A stretch of DNA of 64,000 nt from Pezicula radicicola (GCA_003008705.1 PDUO01000035.1:440101-504100), one strand, 5' to 3'; shown: positions 34,864 to 48,293, counted from the first letter of the stretch. The notes: generated by a model from the letters alone, not told the origin. Translations and numbers: made by a program.

Positions 34864-37387
34864 ATGAGGCCTTCAAACTCATTAACGGCCGTTTGGTCTT
34901 CTGGCCTGCTTCTTCTCGCCTTGTCTGATGTTGCTTTCTCGAGGCCCAGCCCAGAGCCTAAATCGAAAACCTTCAGAGATTGGCGTATCAAGAATAGCTT
35001 CAGTGGCCACCAAACGAAACGCCAGACGTCCAGTCAAGATTGTGCGGCTCCGGCCAGCCAGGCCATCACCGCACCAAAGCCGAATGTTTGGAGTAGTCTC
35101 ACTGACGACGAAGCCGCCTCAGTTGCTCAATGGCTTTTCTCTCAGCCTTCTTTCAATTTGACACTAACCTCCGAGGCTGGAGAATGGGATAATTCAGTGT
35201 ATGCGAACCTCAATTTATTGCATGTGTCAAGCTGACTTAGTATACAGTCTGATGATCGAAATAATGCCTCCAAACAAGACGGATGTACTTAGTTACATTG
35301 ACAGCAACGGTACTGCGCCAGCGAGATATGCTCACGTTATCTTGGACAACCGTGCCACGCCTGAACCAAACTACCAGGATCTCATCATTGGCCCATTGCC
35401 TCTCCAAAATGGAAGTATAACATATGAGCCATTGACATATCCCTACACACGGAAAACTGCAGGGCAAGTTCGAAACCTTGATGCTGATTTAGATGCGGTG
35501 TATGGCGATGTATGTATATTGTACCATATTGGTCTTGAAAGTAACCATCACTAACATTGAAAGTGGGCGGTTGAACATGTTACTGCCCCTATCCTGGACA
35601 TCACCTTGGACTTGTGGAATGGATCCTATCTTGGACTGGACAACGATACCTTGGATGTTTGGGGCATCGACCCTCTCTTCCAAGAAGACGGTATAATTCG
35701 GTGGGATCAGTTCTGGAATTTGCCACAGGGAGAATTTGATTCTGGGACCTTACTTCCACTCGGTCTGTATTTCAAAGCAAATGTTACAGGTCGCAATCCA
35801 GAAAATTGGACACTTGATGGGTGGCTATATAATGATATTTTCTACGAAACAACCGAGGAGTTCAGAGCCGCGTATTGGTCTCCTGGTTTCGTCAAACTTC
35901 CAGCAAATATTGACGGATCTTGGAGTTCAACAGACCAGCAAGGCGATATCCCAACGCTCGATGCCAACTTTCCTCCCGTAGGTATTGCTCCTTCTGGGTC
36001 CCGTTATTTCGCAGATACCGAGCAAAATTATGTGAAGTGGATGGATTTCGAGTTTTACACCTCATTTTCCCGTGATACAGGCATGCATTTGCATAACATC
36101 AAGTACAAAGGGGAGCGCATAATCTATGAACTTGGACTACAAGAAGCACTCGCTCATTATGCAGGTAATGATCCTGTTCAAAGTGGAACGGCCTACCTTG
36201 ATACATTCTATGGCTTTGGTACCTATTCTTTTGAGCTTGTGAAGGGTTATGACTGCCCTTCCTACGCGACTTACTTGAACAGCACTTTCTATACTGGTGA
36301 AACAACACACACGCACAAGGACAGTATCTGTCTCTTCGAGACGGAGGCGGACTATCCCATTCAACGTCATAGCACATCTGAATATGTCTCCGCAACAAAG
36401 AATGTCTATTTCACAATCCGCAACATCTGTACAGTCGGCAACTACGATTACATGTTTAGTTACAGCTTCTACATGGATGGCTCTATCAAGGTTGAGGTTC
36501 GGGCCTCGGGATATATTCAAAGCGCATTCTATGCCAACAACGGCGAATATGGTTACCAGATCCACGACGCCCTTTCCGGATCTATGCACGATCATGTCCT
36601 CAACTTCAAAGTTGATTTCGATATCCTTGGCACTTCAAACACTATGACTACTACTACAAATGTTCCCGTTTCACAAGTCTATCCCTGGTCAAATGGCGTG
36701 GCCCGGAATACAATGAAACTCGAGCGCTCCAACATAGAGACCGAAGACTCAGGCAAGCTCGACTGGACGTATAATGGTGCCACACAATATGTGGTTGTTA
36801 ACACAGATGCAAAGAACGCTTACGGAGAATCTCGTGGCTATCGCATCCTTCCATCCTCACCCACTATCCATGTCACCGTAGAGAACAGTAGCAATCTCGT
36901 CAATGCTGCTAACTGGGCCACACACGATCTCTTCGTCACCCGCCAACACGACACTGAACCACGATCTGCCCATCCTTACAACTCTCAAGATGTAGCTAAC
37001 CCACCCATTGACTTTAACAAATTCTTCGACGGGGAATCTCTTCTGCAAGAAGACATCGTTGTTTGGTTCAACCTGGGCATGCATCATGTACCACACACTG
37101 GGGATTTGCCAAATACTGTTTTCACGACTGCTCACAGTGGAATGCAAATCATGCCTCTGAACTACCTCTCAGGAGATGCCAGCAGAGAGACTGTGAACCA
37201 GGTTAGGATTCAATATGGGGATGGCAATTTAAGTACCGTATATGAGTTTGGGCAGGGTGAGCCCAGTTGCAGTGTTGATGTTGAATCCACAATACCGGAT
37301 TTGACAGCTTATGTTGGAGATACTGTTATCAGGAAGTTTCCATATGATCCGAATGATCCGTACTATGAGACGGAGAGCATTGAGTAA
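34864..37387 (+). CDS. Secreted copper amine oxidase
   Basis: Exons 34864-35198, 35248-35509 and 35564-37387 give 806 aa. The first 26 residues form a signal peptide (SSGLLLLALSDVAFS), with a KR-type processing site nearby. N-terminal copper amine oxidase domain: MPPNKTDVLSYID. In the catalytic domain, Tyr493 in GNYDYMF is the expected topaquinone precursor (NYD/EY motif). The copper-ligand histidines are expected in MHDHVLNFKVDFD and near HTGDLPNTVFTTAHSGMQIM. Oxidises primary amines to aldehydes with NH3 and H2O2; the substrate is unknown. Several NxT/S glycosylation sites support secretion. The intron 1 donor was chosen to keep phase 2 into VLMIEIMPP. Stand-alone gene with no linked transporter. 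Confidence 0.92.
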
Positions 37388-37999
37388 AGAGCGGATGGAT
37401 ATTATTTATATAAATTTTAATGTTGAATTTAATTCTTGCAACACTAGACTAGTTACTTGGCTTGAAGTGGTGCTATAAAGATACATGTGGTAAGTGTAAT
37501 TTTTCTCTTTTCGATTTATAAGATTTTCTAGATCTCTAAGGTCTACAAGGTCTCGCGGATCTACTTTGAAAGTTTACTGTGCATTTGTTTCGAGAAACGG
37601 AAAGTTGGGTATATCTGTTTACAGCAATTTTCTCAATTTATGAATTAACAGACACCTCTGTCACTTAAATAAATTTCATGTGTAGAGTTTCTGCTAATTA
37701 GGTGCGGTGCCGAAGAGTTCACAAAAGAAGTAAATCTGGGAGTTTAGGCAAACTAACTTATTTCTTTTGTTAATTAGTTTACTTGAACTAAGGAAATCAC
37801 TTCTGGATTACTGAGTTGGGTAATTCAGCATAGTTCGGCAAACGATTTATGAGATTAAGCAATTCATAGCCTATCGGTACAGTACTTCTACAATATCCAT
37901 ACCTTCTAGGTTAACTCCTTCTCTCGCTCGCTAGAAGATCAAAAAGATTCTAGTCAGTTCCCCTGCCATCCCCCACAAACCATCCACCATCCACAGCAT
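37388..37999. other. Intergenic with weak 18-bp repeat units
   Basis: 37750-37829 carries decayed units (TAATTAGTTTACTTGAACT, TTACTGAGTTGGGTAAT). No coding signal. Confidence 0.45.
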
Positions 38000-38572
38000 T
38001 CAAATCACACCCTTAAGAATCCAAATAGGAACCCAAACCAACCCCAAATACAACCCCATAAAAACGCCCCCAATAACCACCAATCCCAAAATCTCTCTAA
38101 CAATTAACTCGAAGACCATCCTCTCAATCGCCGGTTTCAAAAGATTTTTATCAGCCACAGTAAAAATCACCCTCTCCTTAATGTGCACAAACCGTTCCCC
38201 AAGAACCTTCTCAAATTCCTGCATAGTTTCTTCCATATCCTCGTCATCTTTTAAAGTCCAGTTTTCCCATCCCATTTTTTTCAATTTCTCTTCATAGCAA
38301 CGAAGCTTTTGATATAGGGAGAGTTCGCGTGCCGTTAGGTCTGCGGGGTTTATGTTGATGAGTCTTGTGGGGATTGGTTTTCGTGTGGGGTTATCATTTG
38401 GGAAGGTGAAGTTGAAGTAGGGGATTGTTAGGCAGATTAGGAGTATGGTTAGGGAGAGGGCGATTGGTGAGGCTATGACGAGGAGTTGGGACGTGCTGAA
38501 TGGTAATTCCATTTTGACGGGTGAGCCTTTTGGTTTTGTAGGTGGAGGATGTCGTGCGGTTGTTGATGTCAT
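38000..38572 (-). CDS. Small two-helix membrane protein, function unknown
   Basis: Intronless, 190 aa. Hydrophobic helix at about residues 29-50 (LLVIASPIALSLTILLICLTI) and a second hydrophobic region at about 160-187 (REILGLVVIGGVFMGLYLGLV). Between them is a hydrophilic, charged segment with a helical stretch (DLTARELSLYQKLRCYEEKL). The topology suggests both ends on one side of a membrane, with the charged middle on the other. Conserved family not recognised. The start could also be the internal Met before ELPFSTSQLL, which would shorten the leader by 20 residues. Confidence 0.6.
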   Translation of the reverse strand: MTSTTARHPPPTKPKGSPVKMELPFSTSQLLVIASPIALSLTILLICLTIPYFNFTFPNDNPTRKPIPTRLININPADLTARELSLYQKLRCYEEKLKKMGWENWTLKDDEDMEETMQEFEKVLGERFVHIKERVIFTVADKNLLKPAIERMVFELIVREILGLVVIGGVFMGLYLGLVWVPIWILKGVI

Positions 38573-39182
38573 GAAGAATTGGAGGGCAGCTGAAGAAATT
38601 CTGGAGTTAGCGAGCTTGCTGCAATTGTGGTTGGAGATTTGGGGTGAAAGACCTCAGAGAATGTGCTTCTTTCTTACTGCAGGACGATGGTTGATGTGGA
38701 TAGGTCCTGAGATGAATGCCTTACACTTGCGTGTTGAGAGAATATCTCATTAGAGACTAAGGAAGAGGTGAATTTGTGAACTTTATTGTATGATTGTTTT
38801 TGCCAGTCTGCTTGTACGGTCGCTAGCGTCGTTTGTTTATAGTCATCTGCACCTATAAAGAGAACGCCCTAATCGCTAAGCGACGACAACAAATTGAGAG
38901 GTAATTTGTCCTATATGCCTCTGTTATGTGAACGCACCATTGCATAGATCATTGACGAGTTACGGTGAGAGATTCTTATAAACGTGACTTTATGGAAACA
39001 GCGCCAGTAGGCACTACCCTACTAGCTACCATTCAAAAATACAGGCTAAGAGGTGCACGATTAAGCGATCAGGATATACAAATCACAATCAAAAGAGGGA
39101 TTTCTTTGCGCCAGAGCTAGAAATTTCAAGATCAATGGTTATTTTGAACATAATGCTTTTACTAATTTCAGACGACTACTCT
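38573..39182. other. Intergenic
   Basis: Promoter of the small membrane protein gene plus 3' flank of EFL1. Nothing further identified. Confidence 0.4.
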
Positions 39183-42100
39183 TCATCTCTTCAAGTTCTT
39201 TTGTTTATCCGGATTCGCCACTAACTTCTTCCCCTGCACCATCAACCCCTTTCTAACCCTAACAGCATCCATATACCTCTTAGCTACATTCTCCTTATCA
39301 GCCAACTCTCCAAGATCTTCTAGGTCATCCTCCGTAAACGGAACCCAGAATGGATCCTCATCCAGGATTTCGTAACCCTGGAAGATGAGTTGTGGCGAAG
39401 CTGCACCGGATGTTCGTTTGCGGATTTCATCGGAGAAGCCGAAAGACTCGGCAACTGGGAGGAGGGATAAGATGGTGAAGAATGGAGTTCCTTCTTTGAG
39501 GGATTCGGAAAGAACACGACCCCGACGGCGAGTGAGGACATCGTAAACGCGTCCGAGTACTTCGGCTGCGAAGTGTTAGAAGGTTCTGTGCAAGGAAAGG
39601 GAGGGCTTACTGCTTGCTTGAATCTCGCATGAATACATTGCTAACAACAACCGTGGACTCCAGTCTAAGAAGCCTTGCTTAATGGATTGTTGAACCGTTT
39701 TGATAACTTCGCCAGTTAAGCGACCAAGGCTTTCCCGTGCGGATGATTCCTCGGTTTGGTTTATTGTGACTTCTTCTAGAAATACTGCAATGCCCTGGAC
39801 TGGTTCATTACATAAAGGCCCCTGTGTTGTGGCAAGTTGGAAAGCGTAACTGATCTTATCAGAGAAATCGCGAGCCTGCAAAGATTCGCCAATAATTTGC
39901 TGGCTTCCTTCAGCACCTGTATCTCGAAGACTGAAGACCAGTTAGCAACAAGTTTGATGCCCAATTATAGAAACATCGTCTTACAATCTCCCGCAAACAC
40001 CCTCATTGGTAGCATCGATTAGAAGATTAGGACCGGTTCTGCGAGGACCAAATGCTGAGATCTGTTCAACCGTGTTTGCCCATACATCTCGTTGTCCTTT
40101 GACAGCTTCAAATGTCTTCTGAAGTTCTCTTTTGAACTCCTCAAGAGACAAAATCTGCGTGCCTCCGACAACGCTGTCATCAACATCATCTTGCTCTTCA
40201 TCTTGAGAACCATCAGCCTTGTCTCCCTTCTCCTCGGCTTGACGATCAGAATACAAGCGCTTGATAGCACCAGAATTCTTAGCCAAGAAATCAGTTACTT
40301 CAGTAGGTAAAGGCCGGACACGTAGGCGGATTGTGACTTGCTTGGATGTTGTAATACCTATAACCGTTCCTCTGCCAAGCTCTTTGTTGGCTGGAGGCTT
40401 CATTTCTTCTGCTCGTACAATTGTCTCGCGGTATGGCACGATTGCCTCGCCAGCCTGGATTTCACACCTGGCAAAACGTTCTCGGAGATCTGTCAAGCAT
40501 CGCTCAAGATGCAGTTCACCAGCAGTCAACAGAACGTGCTCGCCGCTCTGAAATTGTTCATACTCAGCGCAAGGATCGCTTTGCACGAGCAATTTGAGAC
40601 CTTGTATCATTTTCTCGAGGTCTCCAGGATTGACGGGTTCTAGAGCCACCCTGACAATGGGCTGAGCACCCATGCTGACACCCGCCAGGTTAACGCTACC
40701 TTCTAATTGACTGCAGAGTGTTCCAGACTTCAAAATATGACCCTCCAAGCCCGCAATACCAAACACAACACCTGCTGGGACTGAGGTCAGTGGTTCAAGG
40801 CCCCGACCCATGAGCAGGTAAAGCGCGGTTACAGTGACATTTTGTGGCTCTGGAGGATTATGTGGATGGGCTGGTGAGAATTTGGGATTGATGACATATA
40901 CTTCGTCACCAACCGATAGAGTACCGGAATAGATACGTGCAAATCCAATGAGTTGTTCAGGATCCGGTTGCTTCTCATCCTGCTCCTCTTCGAGACTGGC
41001 AGATCCTAGTGCTTCAGTGACACCATTCACTGGGTCGGCAGCACTGCCTTCTTCTAAAGCTTGTGCTCTTGCTATTTCTGCTCTCTTTCTGCGGCCCATT
41101 TCTCTAGCTTCTTCTGGAGTCATTTGTCCTGCACGACGCTTGTTCTCTGGCAGTTCGCTCGTTGGAATTGAAACCATTTTACTAACATAAACCACCACTG
41201 GATCTGATTTTGCAGACCTAGACTTGATCATTGCCTCTCTGATGGCTGGGTCGATATGTGAGGCCCCTGGGGAGGCATCAAGAAGTCCTGGTAGCCTCGT
41301 TTCTTGAGCAACGACTGGTGAGGGCAGTGACTCGATCACAGATACCAAGAGGGCTGTGGAGAGAGGAAGCCATGATGTGAACAGTGTAGTAAGAATTGCC
41401 CGAGGATCTCTGGACTTGACAATATGAGGTGGTAACTTGATGCTAAGTGACTTGGTAATTTTTTCAGTCATAGCAGGATCACTATCCGGAGAATGGTCAG
41501 GTTATTTGCGGTTTGGAATTCAATAAATACAATGCATAAATGAAAGGAGAGAATGAAATCCACGCACCCCTTCCCGTTATCACCGCCAGTCGTTGCCGAG
41601 TATACGGCCCAGATCTGTTCCAAAACAAGAGACACAAACATGGGCTTCAGTGCTCGACCTTTTAGATGTCTTGCAGCTAGCACCTTCTTTGTCTTTGGGT
41701 CTAAATAGAAGTCTCCCCAGAGCACCTTTTCCATGGCGGTCCGTTTCATACCTAATTTCTTCTCATATAAGCTAGCAAACTGCCTGACGGTGAAAGCCCA
41801 TCCATCCACAGCGCTGCTGAAAATGACATTGTTCTTCTCTGGCGCGAAGTATAAATCCTCATCATCTTTTTCCTCAAACTCATGTGTAGCAGCAGATGCG
41901 ATAGTCTCGGTATCTACGGCGCCGTTAATATCACTGGTAGCTTCTCTGTCAGCTCGTTCCTGCTGTTTGGCAGCGGCAGCAGCAATTCTTTCATCAACAC
42001 GTTCTCTCCAGTTCAAATCCTCCTCCATTCTCTCCCCCTGGAAAAAGCTTCCTAGGACTGCATTGACTTGTTCAAGCAACTGGCTTAAGTGTGTATATGC

Positions 42101-42727
42101 CTCCGCAGGGGTCATCTTTAATTCAGTGATCAGCCTGTCCATTTTATTGATTACCAAGAGAGGCTTCATGTGTTCGACCCATGTTTGTCTGAGGACAGTG
42201 ACAGTCTGACTGCATACACCTTCCACAGCATCCACTAGGACAACAGCACCGTCACATAGCCTTGAAGCAGTCGAGACTTCGCTGCTAAAGTCGATATGTC
42301 CGGGCGAGTCTATCAAATTCACTAAGTATTCCTTGTGCTCAGGCGTAGCATCTGGTGCTGACCGTCGCAACATAGAGAAATATAGCGATATGGCAGACGA
42401 TTCCATGGTGATACCGCGCAGCTGTTCATCGGGTCGAGAGTCCAGATAGCGGATCTTGCCAGCGAGCTTTGGGGATATGATGCCGTTAGTGGCAATGAGA
42501 GCATCGGTAAGAGAAGTTTTGCCATGATCCTGTCAGCATAGTTAGCAGGATATTTGGGGGCAGTTCTTCGGGCGAGGAGATACTTACAACGTGGGCTAAT
42601 ATGCATATCTTGAAGGAAGTGGCCGTCAGCTTTGTATTTTGCCCCACCAGCCGCTCAGACTTACATTCCTAATACCGTCTGGATTTCGTTGCAGGGCAAC
42701 AAGCTGTTCCGGGTTGACGACAGGCAT
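39183..42727 (-). CDS. RIA1: Elongation factor-like GTPase 1 (60S maturation)
   Basis: Six exons (42727-42665, 42608-42588, 42529-41568, 41481-39985, 39930-39611, 39565-39183) give 1081 aa. An EF-2 relative that, with Sdo1/SBDS, releases Tif6/eIF6 from pre-60S subunits in the cytoplasm. GTPase motifs are complete: [14 protein letters not shown] (G1), [12 protein letters not shown] (G2), [11 protein letters not shown] (G3) and NKMDRL (G4). EF-2-like domains II-V follow ([26 protein letters not shown], then [18 protein letters not shown] and [17 protein letters not shown]). The 21-nt second exon encodes ICILAHV, so the P-loop is split by an intron. An acidic insert ([10 protein letters not shown]) is typical of the family. 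Length matches yeast Ria1 (about 1110 aa). Confidence 0.95.
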
Positions 42728-43630
42728 TTTGACAGGTAGATTTCATAATCTGGCGAATGAGCGTGAGTGGGAGCAGTAGATTGTGCTCCTGAGGTCAGAC
42801 AGTTGTTATATACCTTCCTAGGCAGTGACTACAGTCTCTTCAAAATTTGAGGTGAGTAGTTTCGACTCATCGCCCGCGTCCCAAACCCCCACCAAATAAA
42901 TTGCCGCCGACCCCGCGCCAAGCGCGCGCTTATGATCTAGGTCACGTGTGCGAGTTTGATATGATGTGAAAACCATGTTCAATTCTTATTATTCCTTTCC
43001 GATCAGATCAGATCTTGTTCCGGGAACGTCGCTTGGAGGATTTGGTCTTGTCTTGGTAGTTTGAATAAGGTAAGAATAATAACAAGCATATTAAAGCCTC
43101 CACTGCGTGAAACTGGCCCAATCAAGGCTTCAAACGCCAAAGGCATGAACAACACTGAGCAGCCGTTCGGATGAGACTCTGCAGCGGACCCTATCACTGA
43201 GTATCAAGCGCATTACAGACCCATCATTATACCCATCAGGCCTATTTCAGGCATCTTGGGGGGGGTCTAGTCGGAAAACACCCCTGAGCGGTTCAGAACC
43301 GTTGGTCGAGACCTTGCCAGAACATCTCAAAACTCCTGTCCCCGCCCCAAACCTTGAGAAGCTCAGTTTCATCACCTTTGCACAGCCTTAATCTCATTAA
43401 GCTTCTGCAACTCGATATCCAAGACTAGAAAAATACAACATGTCGTTCTGACACGGGCTTGGTGTTGTGTGTTAGGTTGTGTCTTGAGCGCGAGCAATTC
43501 TGTAGCGAATGGTTCGAACTCAATCGCAACTCCAGAAGAACGCCCCAAGAACGCCCCCTACGCCCAACGAATACCTTCTGACTTCCCCCTCATAACAACC
43601 CCACGTGAACTTCTGTAGGTCACTCCTTTA
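42728..43630. promoter_or_regulatory. 0.9-kb divergent intergenic region, EFL1 and PH-domain gene
   Basis: Both genes point away. There is a very short upstream ORF (ATG TCG TTC TGA at 43440-43451) before the PH-domain gene. A G run (GGGGGGG) occurs at 43259-43265. No factor site called. Confidence 0.4.
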
Positions 43631-45126
43631 ATGCTGTCGAGAAGGGCAGGTTCTGATTTACGCAAGACTAATCCCATGATTCAGGAGCAATACTCTGAAA
43701 ATCCCTCCTTAAACGCAATCATGATGGCCGACGTGCAGACTACTACGCAGCCTCGACAAATTCCTGAACGGTCGATACTCCAAATCCCCCCAGCGGATGT
43801 CCAGCTGCCTCCCCCGACTTCTGCTTCTCGCATACGGGATTCGCACATGAATCTGGACACGTTCTCACCTGTGAATGAAAATGGGAGCTTTGAGTTCGAC
43901 CGGGTCTTGAAGGCTGGTTATGTCCAAAAGAGGACGCGCAAAACCAAGGTAAGGCAGATTATATGAGCTATAATAGCGGGATGAAGTGAGCAGTTGCTGT
44001 GGAGCTTGGAAGACTTCTGTTGAGTGACTGGATTCAACATGGTTGAAAGCCACCCAGTTAGGAGCACCAGAACCAGCAATAGCATGATAACTTGATACTG
44101 CTAAATAGGAAAGTGAGATTTTATGCTGACGAGACGTAGGCCTGGAAACCAATCTATTTAGTCCTCCGCCCCAATTTTCTCTCTATTTACAGAGACCAGA
44201 AAGAAACAAAATTACGGCATAAGATACATCTATCAGACCTTACCACCGTTGCATTCCTGAAGGACCCCAAAAATAAACGTCAGAATATGTTCGGACTCTT
44301 CTCACCCTCACGGAATTATCATCTTGAAGCGAAGTCTTACGCGGATGCTCAGGCGTGGGTAGGGCTTATTAGGAAAGAAGCACGGATTGAGGAGGAGGAA
44401 GAAGAGTTGTTTTTGGCTAGTCCTGGTGGAAATACAACCGGTATATACTGTGGTCTCGAGCGAGAGGTGCAGACCCGCAATGAGCTTGAGCAGGCCCGCC
44501 TGCACGACGAAAGATTAGGCTCTAGCTCTCCTGAACCGGCGGATTCTATACCGCGGAGGGCGAGGAATAAGGGAACGAATTTGTCCAGACGACAGTCGCA
44601 TACACTCGAGTACTCTGGCAATGAGCTTGCATCGCATTCAGATATGTCGGACACGGAGGTACACGAGGTGTCAAGAGCTCTTGGGGCTTCGATGGTCTCT
44701 CTTCCAGAAGAACCATTGGCAGTGCAACCGCCTGGAGGAAGACCAATGCTATCGGCACGAAACCAAAGTCAAATGAGCGGATTCAACGCAGAGCAGGATC
44801 CTGAGCGCATCGTCTGGCAAGGCTACCTCCTCTACTTGAAATCTAAGGGCGGCGTACGACAGTGGAAAGACCTATGGGCAGTAATACGACCAAAGAACTT
44901 CGCGTTGTACAAAAACGACTCTGAATATTCTCCGATTCTCATACTACCAATCACATCAGTAATCAACGCCGTGGAAATTGACCCGGTTTCAAAGACGAAA
45001 ACCCATTGCATGCAGGTCATCACGGAGGAGAAGAGTTACAAGTTCTGTGCTCATAATGAAGAGTTGTTGGATACGTCACTGGGTGCCTTCAAGAGCTTGT
45101 TGGCTAAGAGAAAAGAAGTCAGATGA
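43631..45126 (+). CDS. Protein with two pleckstrin-homology domains (Opy1-like layout)
   Basis: Exons 43631-43948 and 44140-45126 give 434 aa. A first PH domain spans about residues 93-200: VLKAGYVQKRTRKTKAWKPI, LRPNFLSIYRDQKE, and YADAQAWVGLIRKEA as its C-terminal helix. A second lies at about 325-434: VWQGYLLYLKSKGGVRQWKD, LWAVIRPKNFALYKNDSEYS, ending ..ELLDTSLGAFKSLLAKR. A Ser/Arg-rich linker separates them. PH domains bind phosphoinositides or partners, so a membrane-signalling role is likely. The 191-nt intron interrupts the first PH domain between strands. The start is uncertain: Met residues at 16 and 31-32 are alternatives. Confidence 0.85.
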
Positions 45127-46091
45127 CAAATGGTGTAATATGAAGAAGTGGTGTCTTTGTAATCTGGCTGGGCCTGTTGTATATTGTTCGACCGTCGCAC
45201 TGGCTGCTGTTCATTTTAGCGAGCGTATGGTTATGAGGTTACGATTATGTAAATTTTAATGCTCTTATGGTATGAATGAGTACTCTGGTATTTCTTGCCA
45301 GCACTCAGTCATCAACTTCGTCACTGCAATTCACAACTATTCAAGTGAAAGTACCTTCCTAAAAAGTGAAGAAACGATGCACCGAAGACCCAAATGCACA
45401 GATACGGAGTCTTGGGTTTCTCAAACAACTCCGTCACTCAGGGCCCATCGTCTCCCCACATCTTACAAACAATCGCCAAAGCGAGTATCGTTTTTAAGTG
45501 GACAGCATGAGGCTCGAGCGGATCTACATCTACATATTGTCGTCTCATCTTCTGCGATCTCCGATGCTTGTTCGTTTCAAATACTTCGTAGGCCTAAGGC
45601 CTGCCACCGTCACCTCTCTAAGGGCTTTCAACTAGCTAAACAAAAACAACCTCTACGCTGGACCTTATTCAAGTAGAAAAGGGAGCTTCAATTTAGCGCT
45701 CGCTCGTTACTACTGAGCTATTTTGTATTGTACTGTACGTCTAGGACTACTATCCTACTCCGAAGCTTGTTGTCTGTAGTAGAATTCTATCCATGCTAAA
45801 ATTTAGCAAGATAATGTAGCTAGAAGTAATCATTTTGTCTAGCTTCGTAATCGTACATCATAGCTCCAAGCCTCCATCGTAGTCAGGTAAAGCTACTTAG
45901 CTTTCCTAATGGCCAGTTTCTCGTCTCTTAATCTTCGTGTAGCAAGTACACTATCGTCATTCCGAAAGCCAAAATCCCGAACTCCTCGCTGAAAAATATC
46001 CACAGGTTCGTACCTTACTCAAACATAATCAACACATTATTTCACCTCCTTTCACTCTTCATCCCCCGATTTTTTTTTTCCAATTTCGAAT
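45127..46091. other. Intergenic
   Basis: 965 bp between convergent genes. An open frame at 45272-45676 has no domain or codon character of a gene. A T run lies at about 46071-46080. Confidence 0.45.
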
Positions 46092-47569
46092 CTATGAGCC
46101 ATTTCTCCAGAAATGCTCGTCCTCACTAATAATCAAGTCCGGAACATTTAACTCTACCGCTCCCTCGGTGACAGCGACACCACTCTTAACTTCAAGCGGT
46201 CCACTTCCAAAGGATCCAACATCCCATTCATGTTGCATCATTGGTGTTGGTGGGAATATCTCGTCGTCTCCCGGTGGTGGCAAAGGAGTGGAGGTTGCGA
46301 GGTCAAGCGAGATAGATGAGTCTTGGGTTTGTATGTTTTCTTTCGTATTGCTGCGATGACTGTTGCGACTGGGAATTTGTGGTAGAATTTGGCGTTGGGG
46401 TCCTATTGTCATGCGTTGGAAGATCTCTTGTACTTCAGTGCTGTAGCTGGTGTCTTTTTGGATGTCGGTTGGTGGTGAGGGGAGTGGATGTAAGGATTGA
46501 GTACCGATGCTAGTGATTATCGAGGTGTCCACGGCAGGGTTTAGTGGTGTGATGGCTACCAATGGGGATCGGGTTCCTAAACTTTCGGGAGAAGTTGAAT
46601 GGCGCCGGGAGCGGTCGCTCCAACCCATTAAGATATCGTCTGAGAATGGACTTTCAGAACGCTGCATGAAGGTGTTAGCCTTTGGCTTCCTCCATGGTAA
46701 GTGGCCCGAGGATGATGAGCATGAGGATGTAGCTCTTACAGGAGGTGGTGAAGGTCGTAGTCCAAGATTCTTGACATGCTTGACGAGTCCAATGGGTCTC
46801 TTCTGCTTTCCAAGTCGGAGCTGAAAGCCCCAACCTGAGATCGCTGTAGCTGGCAGGTCACCTTTGGCGACACCGTCCAAGCTAAGGAAAGTGCGTTCGA
46901 CAAGGTTGGGGCGGCAGTGATGACAGCACTTGAACTGACATTCCTTCTTGGGGAGCCATGGTCTGGCAGAAGGTTGGGATGGTTTTCTTGAGGGGGAGTC
47001 AGTACGCTTGGTGAGCTTGGTGAGAATGGAGGATTGTGATGTGCTGGGCATGAGAAGTCCAAGGCCTTGCTCCTGAAGCTCTTGCTCTTGAGCGGTCTCT
47101 AAAATCTATTCATTGTTAGCAGTCCGTCCATGTCCTATCGTCGACTTAGGACGTGTGGAATAAAGCTAGGTAGTTCAAGAGCATGTGTGCAACTTACATG
47201 AGCTCTCTGCGCCAGGATTTTGTTGACCTGCTCAGGCGTATAGCTCTTCAATTCTTGATCACTGGTCTCCTCAAGGAAACTGAGCTTCGACATCCGGGCA
47301 GCTGGGCTCCTCTTTCTGGGTGTTGGTGGTCTCTCGAAGATATCGCAGTATTTGTCTAGCTTTCTGGTTCCTGCCATTTCAAGATCATCGTCAATCAGCA
47401 GCTCAGAATCTTGGGTGCATCGATAAAGCCAGCCAAAAGTAGGGCGCTGGAGACAGATTTGGCAGAGGAAAACATCACTCCAAAGCCGCGTCATCGTTAG
47501 GTGAGTACATGCTCCATTGACAGACGCTCGATATGGAGTTGATGACATTGGAGGTGTTGAGGTTGCCAT
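46092..47569 (-). CDS. Uncharacterised fungal protein with Cys pairs
   Basis: Exons 47569-47198 and 47105-46092 give 461 aa. The N-terminal part has LTMTRLWSDVFLCQICLQRP then TFGWLYRCTQD, and exon 2 opens with KKECQFKCCHHCRPNLVERT, which continues into FLSLDGVAKGD. The Cys/His spacing suggests a structural zinc site made from both halves. The rest is Ser/Pro-rich and probably disordered. A Gln/Glu-rich stretch (ETAQEQELQEQGLGLL) lies at the exon junction. I recognise the layout as a common but unnamed ascomycete protein, without function. The start was set at MATSTPPMSS; the frame stays open 52 codons further upstream, so a longer form is possible. Confidence 0.72.
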
Positions 47570-48293
47570 TGTTGTAGTGCGTATCAATTTGCGCTTTGGT
47601 CTGAACCGGGTTGTGTACTGAAGACGGATACGATACTCTGTATGGTGTTTAGAGATTAAGGAGCTGGGAGGTGTCTGGTTGTGATGTTGATAAAGGCGAA
47701 GTGTTACAAGGCTGGCTTTTCTCACTTGAACTTCACCACCTACACCTCTTTCACCACAACAAAAGCAGGATGAATGGCTTGACCCTCAAACCCATACTCA
47801 GCACTCCGACGATTCAACATAACACCGGCCACACACAGAAAGCTTTCTGAGCATCCTTCTGCTTTTTGCTGCAGCAACAACGACAACATAAATCGGCCAG
47901 AACCCCCAAGGCGTTGTAGGCTGCCTTTTGTTTTTTATTTCTCCCTTATAAGAACTCTTCAAACTGAGTATGAGCGCCTTAAAAAGGATCCTCATCAGAG
48001 TTCATCTTTATGACACTATCCAAAGCAAGGAAAAAGAAGCTTTCGGAAGGAGCTGCTCAACAGCGAGGGGCCCGTTACCGGTACTCACTCAAAAGAACAT
48101 AACAGAGTACATGATCTAATCTAGAACAATAATTTGACGGCGAGCGAGACTCCATTTAACATCAGTAATTGTTGGAAATTTCTCATCTACCTAAAAAGTC
48201 GAATGCAACCCAATTTTTGATTAGTGCACAATGATGACTGACCTTGAGTCCACTATGGTCGGCTTTAGGTCCCCGGATGATTGGGCGCGCTCT
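47570..48293. other. Intergenic
   Basis: 5' flank of the Cys-pair gene; no other signal. Confidence 0.4.

Noticed and set aside
36099..36595. Minus frames over the copper amine oxidase
   Set aside because: Shadows of the catalytic exon.
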